Source of the DNA: Begonia masoniana
Lineage: Eukaryota > Streptophyta > Magnoliopsida > Cucurbitales > Begoniaceae
NCBI GenBank assembly: GCA_022432975.1
Contig: CM039512.1
Location: 2,218,519 to 2,282,518, forward strand
DNA length: 64,000 bases
Reading direction: 5' to 3'
The translations under genes and the position numbers were made by a program. The notes beneath the pieces were generated by a model. The model did not search any database. It had not been told where the DNA came from and was given only the letters and a program-made list of their open reading frames with translations. Shown here piece by piece: positions 63,575-64,000 of this stretch (positions within the stretch are counted from its first letter, which is position 1; every line of letters begins with the position of its first letter).

Positions 63575-64000
63575 TACGTCTCCCGACACAATAACAAAAT
63601 CAATACAAACAATACCTAATTTCTCCTACGGAATCCTCAAAAAATCGAAAGATAGAAGAATCTGGCCAGAATCAAAAGCTAACGATTCATGCAACAGGAA
63701 GATGATCTGAGATTGAAACAGGAAGGTAGAGCGAATAATGAATCAGATAACCGGACGAAAGAAATGAAGAAGAAGCAGAAGAAGAGGAAAACAGGAAAAA
63801 ATATGGTCGCTCGTCTAAAAAAGTAGAAAGGAGATGGGAAGATTTATAAAAAGAGACGAGAGCATAAATAATAAAAGACGAATCGTGGAATTTCAAATCC
63901 TGATCAAATGCTAAATTACATTTTAAATAGTAATAGGATTACTTTCGAACTATATTGTCTTATTATATTTAATTACGTGTTAAATAATTACATGCATAAA
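63575..64000. other. OEP61 5' flank
   Basis: Purine-rich on plus up to about 63890, consistent with a pyrimidine-rich 5' UTR on the coding strand. AT-rich promoter sequence follows to the window end. No other gene visible. Confidence 0.55.

Overview
The window is nuclear DNA from a core eudicot plant. Its genes carry many introns with GT-AG borders, intergenic DNA is AT-rich, CT/GA and TA microsatellites are frequent, and there is a thick layer of nested plant transposable elements. I cannot name the species from the sequence.

Gene-rich left half (1-33,500): Kelch-phosphatase BSL2/BSL3 (minus, 5' part only; the rest runs off the left edge), the ribosome-export GTPase LSG1 (minus), an Expp1-like secreted protein (minus), a conserved plant protein of unknown function (plus), the ubiquitin protease UBP8 (plus), and the YABBY transcription factor YAB2 (minus). 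From memory of the Arabidopsis map, LSG1, BSL2 and YAB2 lie close together there (At1g084xx), and UBP8 and OEP61 also lie close together (At5g219xx-220xx). The gene order therefore looks like ancestral linkage rather than a functional cluster. The genes are ordinary housekeeping or developmental genes and do not form a pathway.

Transposon-rich right half (35,100-58,900): several insertions can be resolved by their target-site duplications (TSDs). An LTR-type element (35,116-44,438, TSD TCTAT) contains a second LTR-type element (35,632-38,719, TSD CGTTT) carrying a 16 x 71-bp minisatellite. It also contains a broken hAT transposase gene and a pair of palindromic TG...CA elements (TSD GTCTA). 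Next come a truncated Ty1/copia copy, interrupted by a third palindromic element (TSD TTTTA), and a small intronless conserved gene on minus. After that lies a complete but decayed Ty1/copia element (48,361-55,244). Nested in it are a hAT element in the 5' LTR, a GC-rich element with a 27 x 18-bp minisatellite between gag and integrase, and a Pack-MULE in the 3' LTR carrying a piece of a DUF3475/PSK-SIMULATOR-like gene. The block ends in LTR-like remnants and a very GC-rich repeat.

Right end (58,881-63,574): OEP61, a TPR protein of the chloroplast outer envelope/ER (minus).

The best candidate for something undescribed is the palindromic TG...CA element family. Each copy has arms of about 110 bp that pair almost perfectly around a core with tRNA-like pol III A- and B-box motifs. 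Insertions leave 5-bp TSDs as an LTR retrotransposon would. Two otherwise healthy genes (LSG1, OEP61) each carry one single-base frame break, and the hAT gene carries three in A runs; this suggests either consensus errors or a non-reference haplotype.
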